Below are positions 6,344 to 6,355 of a stretch of 6,355 nt of DNA, piece after piece. How positions within the stretch are numbered: the stretch's first letter is position 1; every line of letters begins with the position of its first letter. The position numbers were made by a program, and so were the translations under genes. The notes under the pieces were generated by a model. The model was not told where the DNA came from. It saw nothing but the letters and a program-made list of their open reading frames with translations, and searched no databases. The DNA is from Gammaproteobacteria bacterium (GTDB lineage: Bacteria; Pseudomonadota; Gammaproteobacteria; Pseudomonadales; Azotimanducaceae): positions 1 through 6,355 of the forward strand of contig VXPR01000084.1 in NCBI GenBank assembly GCA_009839405.1, given 5' to 3'.

Positions 6344-6355
6344 CGGCCGAAAGGA

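Overview
The window is a GC-rich piece of what is probably a gammaproteobacterial chromosome. The inference rests mainly on the UvrD helicase, whose N-terminus, motif set and C-terminal Tudor-like domain closely follow the enterobacterial protein, and on the linked yejB-yejE permease pair. No rRNA, tRNA, phage, transposase or CRISPR sequence was found. The genus cannot be named from the sequence alone.

Left part (about 1-2100, minus strand): two ABC-transporter permease genes of the YejB/YejE (oligopeptide, microcin C-type) family, joined by an ATGA stop/start overlap. yejE runs off the left edge, probably within one or a few codons of its stop. yejB is first in this operon inside the window. 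The expected substrate-binding gene yejA is not upstream of it, and the ATPase gene yejF would have to lie beyond the left edge.

Middle (about 2096-2472): a divergent intergenic region between yejB and uvrD. Half of it is four head-to-tail copies of a 44/45-bp GC-rich unit, each carrying a hairpin-forming palindrome. This is the most unusual structure in the window. The remaining 130 bp before uvrD contains no promoter or LexA box that I could recognise.

Right part (2473-6254, plus strand): uvrD (DNA helicase II, GTG start), then after 41 bp a TRAP-transporter solute-binding protein of the DctP/TakP-like type with a lipoprotein signal peptide, then after 9 bp a small single-domain cupin protein. 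The short gaps suggest co-transcription of the last two genes and perhaps of all three. No TRAP membrane subunits (DctQ/DctM) are present, so the binding protein is either an orphan or its partners lie elsewhere. The last 100 bp hold a cluster of hairpins and a run of ten G residues.

Taken together, the window holds two nutrient-uptake fragments (peptide ABC permeases and a TRAP organic-acid receptor) flanking a housekeeping DNA-repair helicase. I found no convincing new defence or mobile system. The points deserving a second look are the tandem palindromic repeat array in the divergent promoter region, the lipoprotein TRAP receptor paired with a cupin and lacking its permease, and the hairpin cluster at the right edge.
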